Shown: positions 1-10,300 of the stretch, piece after piece | Layout: every line of letters starts with the position of its first letter | Numbering within the stretch: the stretch's first letter is position 1 | Assembly: GCA_963575745.1 (NCBI GenBank) | Contig: CAUYUJ010014615.1 | Span: 874,699 to 938,698, forward strand | Reading direction: 5' to 3' | Source of the DNA: Prorocentrum cordatum | Taxonomy: Eukaryota; Sar; Dinophyceae; Prorocentrales; Prorocentraceae | DNA: 64,000 bases | The notes under the pieces: model-generated | What the model was told of the DNA's origin: nothing | What the model saw: only the letters and a program-made list of their open reading frames with translations | Databases searched by the model: none | Translations under genes and position numbers: made by a program

Positions 1-113
1 CCTGCAGGCCAGCGCGGCCCCACCCCACTGTCTGCTCCTGAGTGCAGGCTTCTGCGTGCCTCCTCTGGCGCGCGCGCCGCTGGCAGCCGGGGATGGGGGG
101 GGGCGGGCCGGTG

Positions 114-245
114 GGGAGGAGGAGGAGGAGGAGGAGGAGGAGGAGGAGGAGGAGGAGAAAGAGGAGGAGGAGAAAGAGGAGGAGGAGGAGGAAGAGGAGG
201 AATGAGGAGGAGGAGGAGGAGGAGGAGGAGGAGGAGGAGGAAGAA
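114..245. repeat. GGA/AGG microsatellite
   Basis: Nearly pure GGA triplets broken by a few AAA or GAAT interruptions. The long arginine or glutamate readings through it are artefacts of the triplet repeat. The first 113 bases and 246-342 show nothing I can assign. Confidence 0.9.
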
Positions 246-342
246 GGCAAGGCAAGACGTCTCGTCTGTTGGCCAGCCTGGCGGGATCACGGTCGGGCGC
301 GCTGCAGAGAGCGGCGCCGCAGGCCAGGGCTCGCGCGACGCC

Positions 343-500
343 TTAGGTCGGGCATGTCCTCCTACACGCCGATTTTGGACGACAAATCAAACATAGTCAA
401 AACATATGCAACAACATTTCAAAAATAGTCCAAACATCGCCCCCTGACTTCTTTGTGTTGTTGAAAGATTCCTCCTTGTACACGGACAAGCCCGACTTCA
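343..500 (+). mobile_element. M1 short inverted-repeat element, copy 1
   Basis: Starts TTAGGTCGGGCATGTCC and ends GCCCGACTTCA, with the family core (GATTTTGGACGA near the left end, ATCGCCCC and GACT in the right half, TTCCTCC before the right repeat). The flanks (GCGACGCC and CCTTGTTC) no longer match, so this copy is old or sits at a rearranged site. 158 bp. Confidence 0.8.
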
Positions 501-909
501 CCTTGTTCCCGCTTCACGCGGAGCCGTTGCTGGTGCATCCTGCCTTGATGCTCCGATCTGGGTCGCTTCGCAAGCTGGTGAGAGAAGCGCTGTGCAAAGT
601 CCGCACCTTCCCTGCGCGGCTCCGGAGAGCAAGGAGCACCTCCGGATCCAGCCTGCGCGCGCCAAGGTGTGGTTCGATCGGATCCAATGGCAAACGTAAG
701 CCGCAGGCCTTCGATTACGCAGCGTCTTCTTGCCAGATCCCATGCTGAAATCGGGGCCACGGCCGCCATGCCCTTCCTCCATGCACACAGGGCGCCATGG
801 CGACTTCCCATGTGGCCTAAACATGGGCATGTCAGCCGCCAGTTGACCTGAGCGTGGAAGGATTGGACGTGTCGTCATCGTCTCCATTCTCGCGTGCGCG
901 TCTCGCTAG
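501..909. other. Unassigned DNA
   Basis: No recognisable gene or repeat. It could hold the lost N-terminal part of the reverse transcriptase that follows; the RT frame is closed by a TAG at 907-909. Confidence 0.4.
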
Positions 910-2110
910 CGCCACACTTGCATGATGGATTCGCGCGTCACTGCGTGTCTCCATACCCTCCTGCATGGAATGCACGAGGAGTGCGAATGCACTCGCGTCC
1001 TTCCGAAGTCAGACGCTCTTCTTCCAGACGGTAAAGATTCGCAAACAGTGTGGTCCGTCTCAGTGGATGATGTGTTTGCGCACCTCGTGAGCGCGATCCA
1101 CGATGATCCGATATGGACCATGGTGCCAGCCTTCTGTCAGAAGGACGCCTTGGCCCGGGGCCGAGCAGCCCCTGGGAGCCAGGGCGCGACGCCTCCCGTG
1201 ATTATTGCGTTCGGGAAGATGGCATGCTTCTCTGATGAGGGCGCCCAGACTTGCGCGAAGCCTGGGCACTGCTGCCTGCGACGCCGTGTGGGTGCTAGCC
1301 AGGTTCCGTTCGCGCGCGCCCGGCGCGCGGCGGCGCGAGGCGTCTGGGCTGCTGTCCAGGCCGTGGACTTGTCATGCGGAGTTCTCAGCAGGGGCGGTGC
1401 GATTCCCAGCGTCAAAAGCGGGTTGGCCAAGTTGGGGTGCTGCGCCACATGCTCCCAGCCCATCGTCGGACTCAGCATCTGTTCGGCAGACGTGGATCAG
1501 GCGTTCGAAGCATGCGCTGCAGAACGGGTGCTGCCTGCCTGGATGCACGCAGCCGCGCGGTAGCCAGAAACATCTGGATCCACGTACACGTTCGTCCAGA
1601 AGTGCAGAGCGCTCGCATTCAGGATTCCTCGAGACCAACCCTGGTCTCGGGGATGGTGGGCCTTCTCCCTCACCCTCCTCGGTGCTTGTCTCCAGGCTGC
1701 CGCGGCATTGAATTTTGCATGTCTGAGCACCCTTGTGATAAAACAGCATGGGTTGGCTATCGGTGGCGTTCTAAGCTCAGCAGCAGTGTCCGTCGTGTTA
1801 GGTTACGAGGAGGCTCTGGGCTTGGAAGGTTGCATGCAGATCGCAGATTATCCGATGTCCAGATCAAATGCGGTCTTGAAACGAATATTCTGGCGACGGT
1901 ACGTCGAGGATCTTTTAGCGTTCTCATTCTTCTACTGCCCAAGTTGCCTCGGCGCTTTTGTTCGGCCAGGTGTATGCTGAAAAATTGAGCGTTGTGCACG
2001 CCTGCGGTTGTGCGCAAAGACTCAGGGTCGAGGGGTGGCTGGACATAAACAAATCATTTCTGGCAGAATGCATCTCCGAACAAGGGATGGGCGTGCACGG
2101 TTTCCCCCGA
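910..2110 (+). pseudogene. Decayed reverse transcriptase fragment (YVED motif C)
   Basis: One frame runs from 910 to a TGA at 1978 with a single TAG at 1561-1563. It shows an RT palm in order: motif A as SADVDQAFEAC (aspartate codon 1495-1497), motif B as GLAIGGVLSSAAVSVVLGYE (about 1750-1810), and motif C as RRYVEDLLAFS (tyrosine 1900-1902; glutamate 1906-1908 where active enzymes have aspartate). A cysteine pair (YCPSC) follows. The C-terminal part (AEKLSVVHACG, then WLDI) continues in another frame from about 1958, so at least one frameshift is present. The motif order and the GLxIGG motif B are what I remember from an RT family abundant in dinoflagellates. One stop, one frameshift and the lost catalytic aspartate mean it is inactive. 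No RNase H, endonuclease or long terminal repeat was seen nearby. Confidence 0.65.
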
Positions 2111-2127
2111 GGCCGTAGGCGACCCGA

Positions 2128-2251
2128 GGAGGAGGTGGAGGAGGAGGAGGTGGAGGAGGGGGAGGGGGAGGAGGAGGTGGAGGAGGGGGAGGAGGAGGAA
2201 GAGGAGGAGGAGGAGGAGGAGGAGGAGTAGGAGGAGGAGGAGGAGGACGAC
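2128..2251. repeat. GGA/GGAGGT microsatellite
   Basis: Imperfect GGAGGAGGT and GGA repeats directly downstream of the RT fragment; the encoded EEEVEE peptide is an artefact. Confidence 0.85.
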
Positions 2252-2460
2252 GAGGACGGGTCGCCTAAGCCCGTCGGAGAAACCCTCCAGACTCCGAACA
2301 GGGGATTGGTGTTGATGGGCAGCCCCTGTCAGAAGTCCAGCCGTCTGCCCTGCATGGGCCGGCCTGGCTCTGGCCCATGCTCACAGGACGGCGTGTGCCC
2401 GCTGCCACGCTGGAGGTCACGCCGGCCCTTAGGAATTTCATAATTAGAAGAAGCAAAGCG

Positions 2461-2625
2461 CTATATACATAGACTTTTGGCGCTCCGCGCGGATTTCTGG
2501 GAGCTACGCTGGACTCCCCTCCCTGGCGCGCGGAGCGCGCCAGGGGCGGCGCCGGAGGCGCCGCCCGGGGGGCCCAGCGCGGATCCAAGAAATCCGCGCG
2601 GAGCGCCAAAAGTGTATGTTTATGG
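2461..2625. mobile_element. M3 GC-rich palindromic element, copy 1
   Basis: The left arm (from CTATATACATAG, then ACTTTTGGCGCTCCGCGCGG at 2473) is repeated in reverse complement at the right end (GGAGCGCCAAAAGT ending at 2613, then GTATGTTTATGG to 2625). At least 26 bp, starting ACTTTTGGCGC, match perfectly. The centre is a GGCGCC-rich hairpin. A second copy lies at 27551-27705. No target duplication could be fixed. Confidence 0.6.
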
Positions 2626-2832
2626 CGTTCTGTTGGAGCTTCTGCGCCTGTTCCGCCCTCTGTCTTTCGCCAGGGCCCTCTGGCCCACAGCGCCCCGCCG
2701 TCCGCAGCAGTGCTTCTGCTTCGGCGCAGCACCAGGTCGTTGCCGCGCCGGGAGCGCTCGACCCGTCGATGTGAGAGCCATGCAAGGTGGGGCCGTTGGA
2801 GGCGGCAAGCGTCGCGACTCGCGGTCCTACTG

Positions 2833-2992
2833 CTAGGTCGGGCCTGTCCCCCTACAAGGGGATTTTGGACGAAAACTAAGAGATAGTCAAATACTCGCAC
2901 GTGGTCAAAAAAGAACTAAAAAACATCGTCACCAGACTATTGTTTGGACTCTTTTTGGATATTCCTCCTGTAGAGAGACATGCCCGACTTAA
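2833..2992 (+). mobile_element. M1 element, copy 2, with perfect 8-bp duplication
   Basis: Bounded by CTAGGTCGGGC and GCCCGACTTAA and flanked by perfect TCCTACTG duplications at 2825-2832 and 2993-3000. Inner part is AT-rich with no coding capacity. 160 bp. Confidence 0.9.
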
Positions 2993-3093
2993 TCCTACTG
3001 GTACGATTGGCCAACTGCCCAGGACAATCGGGTGGCGAACAATCCTTCCCGTCGGTCTCCGGGGTCTTCCGGGAAGTGCAGAATGGTTTTTTT

Positions 3094-3247
3094 TTAGGTC
3101 GGGCGTGTCCCCCTACAGGCCGATTTTGGGCGAACAACATACTCCAAACATATTCCCACAATGCTGAAAATACTCAGAAAATCGTCCCCTGACTATTTCT
3201 TGACTATTTTCGAATATCCCTCCTGTCGATGGACAGGCCCGACGTAA
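3094..3247 (+). mobile_element. M1 element, copy 3
   Basis: TTAGGTCGGGCGTG at the left end, GCCCGACGTAA at the right. Flanks are a T-tract on the left and CCCTTTTT on the right, so the duplication is only partly visible. It lies 94 bp after copy 2. 154 bp. Confidence 0.85.
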
Positions 3248-3289
3248 CCCTTTTTCGGGAATTCAAGCGGTTCACTTTCATGGGTTTTT

Positions 3290-4135
3290 GCCGTGACCCC
3301 CTGACCGCGTGGGGCGCGTGGACAAGCGGCAGGACAGCAGCAAGCACCACTCCAGAAAGTCCAAGAAGAACGCGAAGGACTCCAGCTCCACGTCCTCTAG
3401 CGATACTTAAAAGAATGTGAGTGGCCGAGAGGTACCTGGCCCGTCACTCGAAACGCTTTCGCAGGTATTTGAAGGAGTCAGCACAGAAGGAGAGGGATGC
3501 TGAGTATGCCTGCCAAACCAAACTCATTGCGGATGCGATTGCGCCCGAGCTTTCCTCGGCCATGGCAGCAGCGGCTCAGAACGTTATCTCGGAACCGGGA
3601 GCATCCATTAGGAGGCAACTACTGGGAAGTTTTCGTCGGAAAGATGAAGGATTAAGCCCCATTGGGGGGCTGTTATGCCAGTATGGGCCTCGGATTAAGC
3701 CAGAGTAAGCGGGATTCAGCGGGATTAAGCCGGATCAAGCGGGATTAAGCCGGATTTCGGACCAGGGCAAAGTCAGAATTTGACCTCCCAGGAGTTGCAT
3801 CCGAACATCCAGCAGCGCAGCGCCCAGCGCTCCGACCCCACCTCCGCCCGCAATCGAAGATACCAGCGTGTTGAGCGCTGCTCAGGTCGCTTTGCTTGAG
3901 CTGGCGATGAACGACAAGGTGTCGCAGTGCCGAGCGGGACGCTCGAGGAACTCACCGAGGGCCTCGAGGCCGTGTGGACAAGCAAGCTCGACATTGTCAA
4001 GAAGGGGTAGACAACTTCCGAAAGAAGCACACCTGTGATGCCAGCATCACGCGCCCTACAGATGAGCGCATTCAGCTGCTCTGGGACACGGCGCGGAACC
4101 TGGGCCGAGTACGCTCATTCATGTGTGCTGCTCTC
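3290..4135 (+). pseudogene. Frameshifted coding-like stretch, function unknown
   Basis: I do not recognise it. A Lys/Ser-rich stretch (3321-3410, DKRQDSSKHHSRKSKKNAKD then SSSTSSSD) is followed in another frame (3421-3708) by a charged, helix-like segment starting MAERYLARHSKRFRRYLKES, and in further frames by GTLEELTEGLEAVWTSKLD (about 3933-3990) and RPTDERIQLLWDTARNL (about 4052-4102). Such a mix with frame changes suggests a decayed gene, perhaps a gag-like or host protein, but it may be chance. A short minisatellite of GGGATTAAGCC-like units lies at 3690-3765. Confidence 0.3.
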
Positions 4136-4534
4136 TTCTATCCCATGCGCATTCCTATGTGCCTCGTGTTTTTTCGGGGGCCCCTGGAGGCCCCAGTCGC
4201 CCTCGGAGAACGACCCAAGCCCCAAAACCGCGGGGTGACCCCGAATCCCCACTGACTCACCGTACGGTGTGGTCACCACACCGTCTTCGGGGGCGTCCAA
4301 GACCGGGGCGTCCAAGAGAGGGGTGTGCAACTCATGGCCCAAGGCATGTGCGCGGCCCAGGGGGCGGCCGGGGACGTTTTGAAATAAGAAGAGGCGCCAT
4401 GAAACCTGGGGAGACATCATGGCCCCCGCCATGAGATCCCCCTCCCCTAGCCATCGCCCCCCTCTTTGCCGCCCCCGATGTTTGTTGCTTGCACTTGCTT
4501 TTTACACAGGAGTGTTGCTGGCTGGGGAAGCTAA
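4136..4534. other. Unassigned DNA
   Basis: No gene or clear repeat seen. A stretch near 4265-4320 repeats GGGCGTCCAAGA-like words. Confidence 0.4.
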
Positions 4535-4690
4535 AAGGTACCGATGCCGCTACTCCCCGGACCTCTTCCGGGGTGCGTTCCGACCAGGATTTCGAGGCGA
4601 ATCCAGCGGTGGTGACGAGGGCCTGCAGGGGGCCCCAAAAAGGGGAAAACGAGGGAAGGCTAGAGGTATGGGTACCTTTTCCTCCTCTGA
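4535..4690 (+). repeat. R3 dispersed repeat, copy 1
   Basis: Contains the family words GGTACCGATGCCGCTACTCC, GGGTGCGTTC and GGCGAATCCAGCGGTGGTGA. Related copies: 28625-28720, 54466-54720 (split by an M1 element) and 55892-56030. Similarity to the last copy extends through GGGGCC and AAAACGAGG. Confidence 0.65.
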
Positions 4691-5123
4691 CTTGCACACC
4701 AGGAGTGTGAAGCATGGAGGTGGCAGGCAGGCGCTCAGGTCTTTCTGCCATGCTGCCGGTGCACCTGCAGCGACACGGGGAGCGTCGGCTGCCCCCAGCC
4801 GCAGGGGGGAGGCCGACCTAGATCCTCGCGCACGACGCACTCGCCCCCCACCACGACAAGGGCTATACCGAAGCCTCCCGGTCTTCCCGTCCTTCTCATC
4901 GACTGCGGGGGAAAGGTGCGCTGGAAAAAACTGCTGGAGCCAAAAGCGGACTGGGCCTCGCCGCAGGCGTTGGCCGGGCCTGGACAAATGTCCGGTGGCT
5001 GGAGCGCGCCGCATCTCTCGCCTTGGACTCGGCAGCTGGCAGGTGAGTCTTGAGCGTCGCGGGCGGTTGATGGAACTTCCTGGAGGCGTCCAGCATGGAA
5101 ACAGACACACACAGGCGAGGGTT
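4691..5123. other. Unassigned DNA
   Basis: No gene, RNA or repeat recognised. Confidence 0.4.
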
Positions 5124-5340
5124 TTTTATTCATCGTTTGCCGATCGGCGCGGGCCCCAATCCCCTTCCCCCCATCCCCCATGAAGCAGATCTTGGCTGTT
5201 TTTGGCGCCCGTCTCGAGCGGGTGGAGCCTCCCCCATAATGGGCGCTCTGCTGCAAACAGTCGCACTAAGCAGAGGTCTGGAGTCAGACCCCCACCTCCC
5301 CCCCCCTTGCCGCCTAATGTCGAAACGCCGGATAAGAAGA
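5124..5340 (-). repeat. Dispersed repeat, inverted partner of 24865-25075
   Basis: Read on the minus strand it matches 24865-25075 over about 215 bp: CTCTGCTTAGTGCGACTGTT, then GGCGCCAAAAA, CCAAGATC, GGGGGA and CGCCGATCGGCAAA, with small gaps. Confidence 0.65.
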
Positions 5341-5655
5341 AACGCCCACCAGCTTAAACGTCGCAGGGAATGAAGTCTGCCTGCCGGCTCTCCCCCACCA
5401 CCTTGTTGAGCGCCTCGGGCCCAGTTTTCAAGTTTCAGGACCAGGATGTGCGGCATGCCTGGGGGCTGGCGTCGGTGCTTGGCCCTCGATGCCATCGCAT
5501 TTCCGGTTCTGACTTTTTGCTGCCCTCGAGAACGAGCAACTGCCAGCCTTTGAGAGGGGGCCTCATTTCTGTGCAGGCATGGGTGCTAAACAGCACCGCA
5601 GAGGCCCCTCGCGAGCCGACAGGAGATTCGGACTCGGACCACCGGATCCGTCATA
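5341..5655. other. Unassigned DNA
   Basis: Nothing recognised between the dispersed repeat and the CAT microsatellite. Confidence 0.4.
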
Positions 5656-5835
5656 GATAATCATCACCATCACCATCATCACCATCATCATCACCACCAC
5701 GACCACCACCCTCCTCCTCCTCCTCCTCCTCCTCGTCCTCCTCCTCCTCGCCATCAACCTCATCAAACTCATCATCATCACCATCACCATCACCATCACC
5801 ATCACCATCACCATCGCCAACACCATCACCATCAC

Positions 5836-5900
<65 letters not shown>

Positions 5901-6060
5901 CCATCATCATAATCGTCATCATCATAATCATCCTCATCCTCATCATCATCTTCATCATCCTCATCATCATCATCCTCATCTTCATCATCCTCATCATCCT
6001 CGTTATCATCCTTCTCAGCATCATCATCCTCATCCTCAGCATCATCATCGTCATTTTCGT

Positions 6061-6091
<31 letters not shown>

Positions 6092-6562
6092 ATCGTCCAC
6101 ATCATCATCCTCCTCCTCCTCATCATCACTCCTCCTCCTCCCCCTCCTCCTCCTCCTCCTCCTCCTCCTCATCCTCATCATCATCATCCTCCTCATCATC
6201 CTCATCCTTATCCTCGTCGTCATCGTCCTCGTCATCATCGTCATCGTCGTCGTCATCTCCACCTCCATCTCCATCTCTATCTCCGTCTCCATCTCCCTGC
6301 CTCTCCTCCTCCCCCCTCCTCTTCCACCTCTTCCCTCATCTCCTCTCCCTCCCCCTTCTCCTCCTCCCCTTCTTTCTCCCTCCTCCCTCCTCCTCCTCCT
6401 CCTCCTCCTCCTCATCATCATCATCACCGTCACCATCACCATCACCATAACCATCACCATACTCTTCATCATCATCACCATCACCATCACCATCACCATC
6501 ACCATCAGCATCACCATCACCATCACCATCACCATCACCATCACCATCACCATCACCATCAC

Positions 6563-6641
<79 letters not shown>

Positions 6642-6642
6642 T
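5656..6642. repeat. CAT/ATC and CTC microsatellite block (duplication copy A)
   Basis: About 1 kb of CAT/ATC and CACCAT triplets, with CTC/CGT-rich stretches at about 5710-5750, 6105-6175 and 6295-6410. Long poly-Met or Asp readings are artefacts. It has the same internal order as 9166-10300. Confidence 0.95.
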
Positions 6643-8210
6643 GCCTCCTCTCAAGCAAACGTTACATGGATTAGAGATCCGTGGGTCTGTGACGCGGGCG
6701 CGGGGGACAATAACATTACATATGAGTCGGTTGGCACATTCGACTCACGACGGGGATCCACAACGATCTCGTCAGATTCTGGGCGCGCTGCATTCGCATT
6801 GTGATTGGTTGCGATCGGCGCCAAATGATGCAGGCTATACGCGTGCAATCCCCATCCTTGCTGCGACCGCCATGCACCGCTTACGTGTGCCCGAGCCTGA
6901 TCGGACAATAACGGAAAGCGCCGATGTTGTCCACTGGGCTCGTATGGGGGCGAAAGAAGAGAAGGATGATGGCGACGACAAGGTTGCGGATGATGAGGAT
7001 GACAGCGTGGACGAGTGGGAGGCCAGCGAGGGGAGCAGAAGGACAACGAGTAGGAAGACAAACACAAGGACGAGGAGGAAGATGGAGGAGGACGAGCACG
7101 AGGAAGAACGAAACGGAGGAGGAGGAGGACGACGACGGAGGACGGTAAGGAGCCCGAGCAAAAGGACGTCGAAAAAGGCGGAGGGTCCTCATGATCTTTT
7201 GAGACTACCATGTGGACTGTTTGGGCCGTTTGGGGCTATCCTGGGGGCCTCTTTAGGGTCTGTCGAGGTCCTCCTGGGGTCTACTGGGGTCGTCTTGGGC
7301 TTTCTGGGCATGTCTTAGATTCCTGCGGGGGGGCGGACAGGCGGGCGCGCGATGAGCCCGCTACCGGTCGTGTCGTCTCCGTTGCCCGGCCCCCTCCTCG
7401 AACATGTTTTCCTGCTTTCCACCTTGAAAACTCTCCGCGGGGAGCGCACAAAACAGGGCGGCGCGTTGGCTGAAGGCACGCCTCGGCGCTCACACTCGAC
7501 TAACCACCCGAGCTGCAAGCTCCAAGGTCGTCCCGCTGGGTCTGACCCCAGATATACGGATGGAGAAAACGTGGCGCGAGGCCAAAGGGCAGTGGCGCGA
7601 GGCCGAAGACAAGAGGCGAAGGGGCTCGGAGAAGCAAGACGTGGCCGGGGATAGGAGAGGAAGAGATAGAGAGGACGAGTTTACAGCAGAGGCCAGGAAA
7701 ATCATACGCGGGCACTAGTAGCAAGGCGAACCAATTCATAGGAAATATGAACCGCCTCTGACCTTCAGTGGCCCTCAGATTCTCAGCTTGACCGCACTTG
7801 GACAAAAACTGCGAAAACACCCACTGGTTCGGGGGGCGTGGCACCATGCTTCGGCACGATAAGCCACGTGTGAGACGACTTCGCCCTACTTCCGTAACCC
7901 AGGATGAAGGAATCATTGTAGTACATACGTCTGTATACACATGTGAATAGGTGTGTATACATATCAACGTATACATACACATGCGCCGATTAATACACAT
8001 ATATGTATGTATGTACGACACCAGCTCGTCGGTATCCGACTAGGGTGTTGGCCACAGCAGGTTGATGCCAACAAAAACGCACATGCATGTTATATACACA
8101 TGTATGTCTTAAAACTGACGCGTCGGCCGCCGTCGCTGCACTCCGCCACCGTGTCCCCTGGCACGTTGAGGCGTGGAAGAATGCCAAGGGCTGCTTGGTA
8201 AGTCTGTTCT
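6643..8210. repeat. Body of segmental duplication, copy A
   Basis: Matches 10310-12245 almost throughout: GCAAACGTTACATGG with GAGATCCGTGGGTCTGTGAC at the start, GATTGGTTGCGATCGGCGCC near 6800, GGGCTCGTATGGGGGCGAAA near 6938, GCGGATGATGAGGATGACAG near 6986, the GGGGCC-type block at 7200-7310, and GCACGTTGAGGCGTGGAAGA near the end. No protein signature is recognisable, and matching readings in both copies carry different indels, so I treat it as non-coding. TATACATA-type repeats lie at 7920-8010. Confidence 0.8.
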
Positions 8211-8225
8211 GGACCCCCCTCTACC

Positions 8226-8870
8226 AGAGGACTGTTGCATGACCCCCCCTACTCAACGAGGCCACTTACCTCGTGCCCGATCGAGGATGGTGCACTTCCA
8301 GCGTGGCAGCTACTGCATAACTCCCCCTTCCACGCGAGCCCGCTCGAGCCAGGTGCACTTCACGCCTGGAAGCTAATTCCTAACTCCCGATCCCTCCCCT
8401 TCCACGCGTGCCCGCTCGAGGATGGTGCACTTCCCGCGTGACAGCTAATGCCTGACCCCCCCCCTTGCACGCGTGCCCGCTCCAGGATGTTGCACGTCTC
8501 ACATGGCAGCTGATGCCTGCCCCCGCCCCCTTCTATGCGTGCCCGCTCGGGGAAGGTGCATTTCCCGCATGGCAACTACTGCCTGAGCCATCGTTCCATG
8601 CGTGCCCGCTCTAGGCTGGTGCACTTCCCGCAGTGCCCACTCCAGGATAGTGCACTCCCCGCATGGCAGCTAATGTCTGACCCCCCTTCCCCGCGTGCAC
8701 GCTCGATGACTGTGGATCCCCTGCATGGCAACGGATGCCTGAACCCTCCTTCCTTGCGCGCCCGCTGGAGGATTGCGCACTTCCCGCATGAATACTACCT
8801 CCTGGACCCCGCATCCCACGCCCACCCGCTCGAGGATCGTGCACGTCCCCCATTCCCAGGCGCTGCTCCC
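8226..8870 (+). repeat. 63-bp tandem array, copy A
   Basis: About ten units of 62-64 bp, each with CGTGCCCGCTCGAGGATGGT, GCACTTCCCGCATGGCAGCT and AATGCCTGACCCCCC, progressively diverged. The same array follows copy B at 12300-12715. Confidence 0.9.
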
Positions 8871-9165
8871 AAACGCTCCAGGGCTTCTAAGCCACGGTTC
8901 TTGGATATACAAACGCTGGATCGGCGTCCCGAGTTTCCAAGACTGCCCGTGCAAACAACCAAGGACACCAAAATAGCCCAAGGTGCCCTGAAGACGGCCC
9001 ACGATGGCCGGCAGGCGGCCGACCAGTGCTTCAAGGCTGCCCCAGGTGCCTCCAAGAGGGCAGCACGAGAATCTCCAACAGGCTCCAAAGAAGCCGACCA
9101 CCCAAGAGGGCCCCAAGGGACACCAAGACTGCCTCACAGAAGGCCAAGACAGACCCAAACGACGT
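8871..9165. repeat. Diffuse CCAAGA/GGCCCC repeat
   Basis: Spacer between the duplication copies. Its second half is built from CCCAAGGTGCCC, CCCAAGAGGGCC and similar words that recur in blocks at 25890-26400, 60060-60620 and 61770-61995. Confidence 0.45.
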
Positions 9166-9671
9166 TCATCCTCATCATCATCACCAGCATCATCACCAGC
9201 ATCATTACCATCAGCATCAGCATCATCACCGCCATCGAGATCATCATCATCATGATCATCATCATCAATATCGCTATCAACAACTTCATAATCATCATCG
9301 CCAACAGCATCATAAACAACAAACCATCATTATCATCATAGCAATCATCATCATCATCAGCATGAACATCATCAGCATCGTCACCATCACGATTAACATT
9401 GATCATCACCAAGACCATCACCATCGCCAGCATCAACGTCATCATCACCGCCAGCATCATCATTATCAGTATTACCATCAGCACCTTCATCCTCATCATT
9501 ACCCTCATCCCCATCCTCATCCACCTCCTCCTTCTCATCTTCCTCATAATCACCACCACCGTCGTCATCATCGTCATAATCATCATCATCACCATCACCA
9601 TCATCATAATCGTCAGCATCATCATCACCATCGTCATACTAATAATACTCATCAGCATCATCATCCTCATG

Positions 9672-9714
<43 letters not shown>

Positions 9715-9721
9715 CCACCAC

Positions 9722-9772
<51 letters not shown>

Positions 9773-10300
9773 TATCATCATCACCATCCTCATTATGATC
9801 ACCATCATGATCATGATCACCATCACCACCTTCATCGTCGTCAGTATCAGCATCACCATCATCATCCTCATCCTCACCCTCACCATCATCATCAACATCA
9901 TCATCACATCATCATCATCATCTTCTTCTTCATCGTCATCATCACCATCACCATCATCACCATCATCGCCACCACCATCATCAGCAGCATCATCCGCATC
10001 ATCAGCAGCATCATCATGATCTCATCGTCATCAGCATCATCATTAGCATCAGCATCAGCATCAACATCATCATCAGCATCAGCATCGGCACCATCATCAT
10101 CGTAATCATCTCCACCTCCATCTCCATCTCCATCTCTATCTCCATCTCCCTCCCTCGCCTCCTCCCCCCTCCTCGTCCACCCTTTCCCCCACCTCCTCCG
10201 CTCCCATCCCTTCCTCCTCCCCTTCCTCCTCCTCCTCCTCGCTCCTCCTCGTCCTCCTCATCCTCGTCCTCATCCTCCTCACCATCACCACCACCAATAT
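9166..10300. repeat. CAT/ATC microsatellite block (duplication copy B)
   Basis: Same composition as 5656-6642 and ending in the same CCACCTCCATCTCCATCTC, CTCC and CGTCCTC order. Poly-His and poly-Ile readings are artefacts. Confidence 0.95.

Noticed and set aside
5651-6658. Long minus-strand readings rich in Met, Asp, Arg and Glu
   Set aside because: They are the three frames of CAT/ATC and CTC triplet repeats; no non-repetitive protein sequence is attached.
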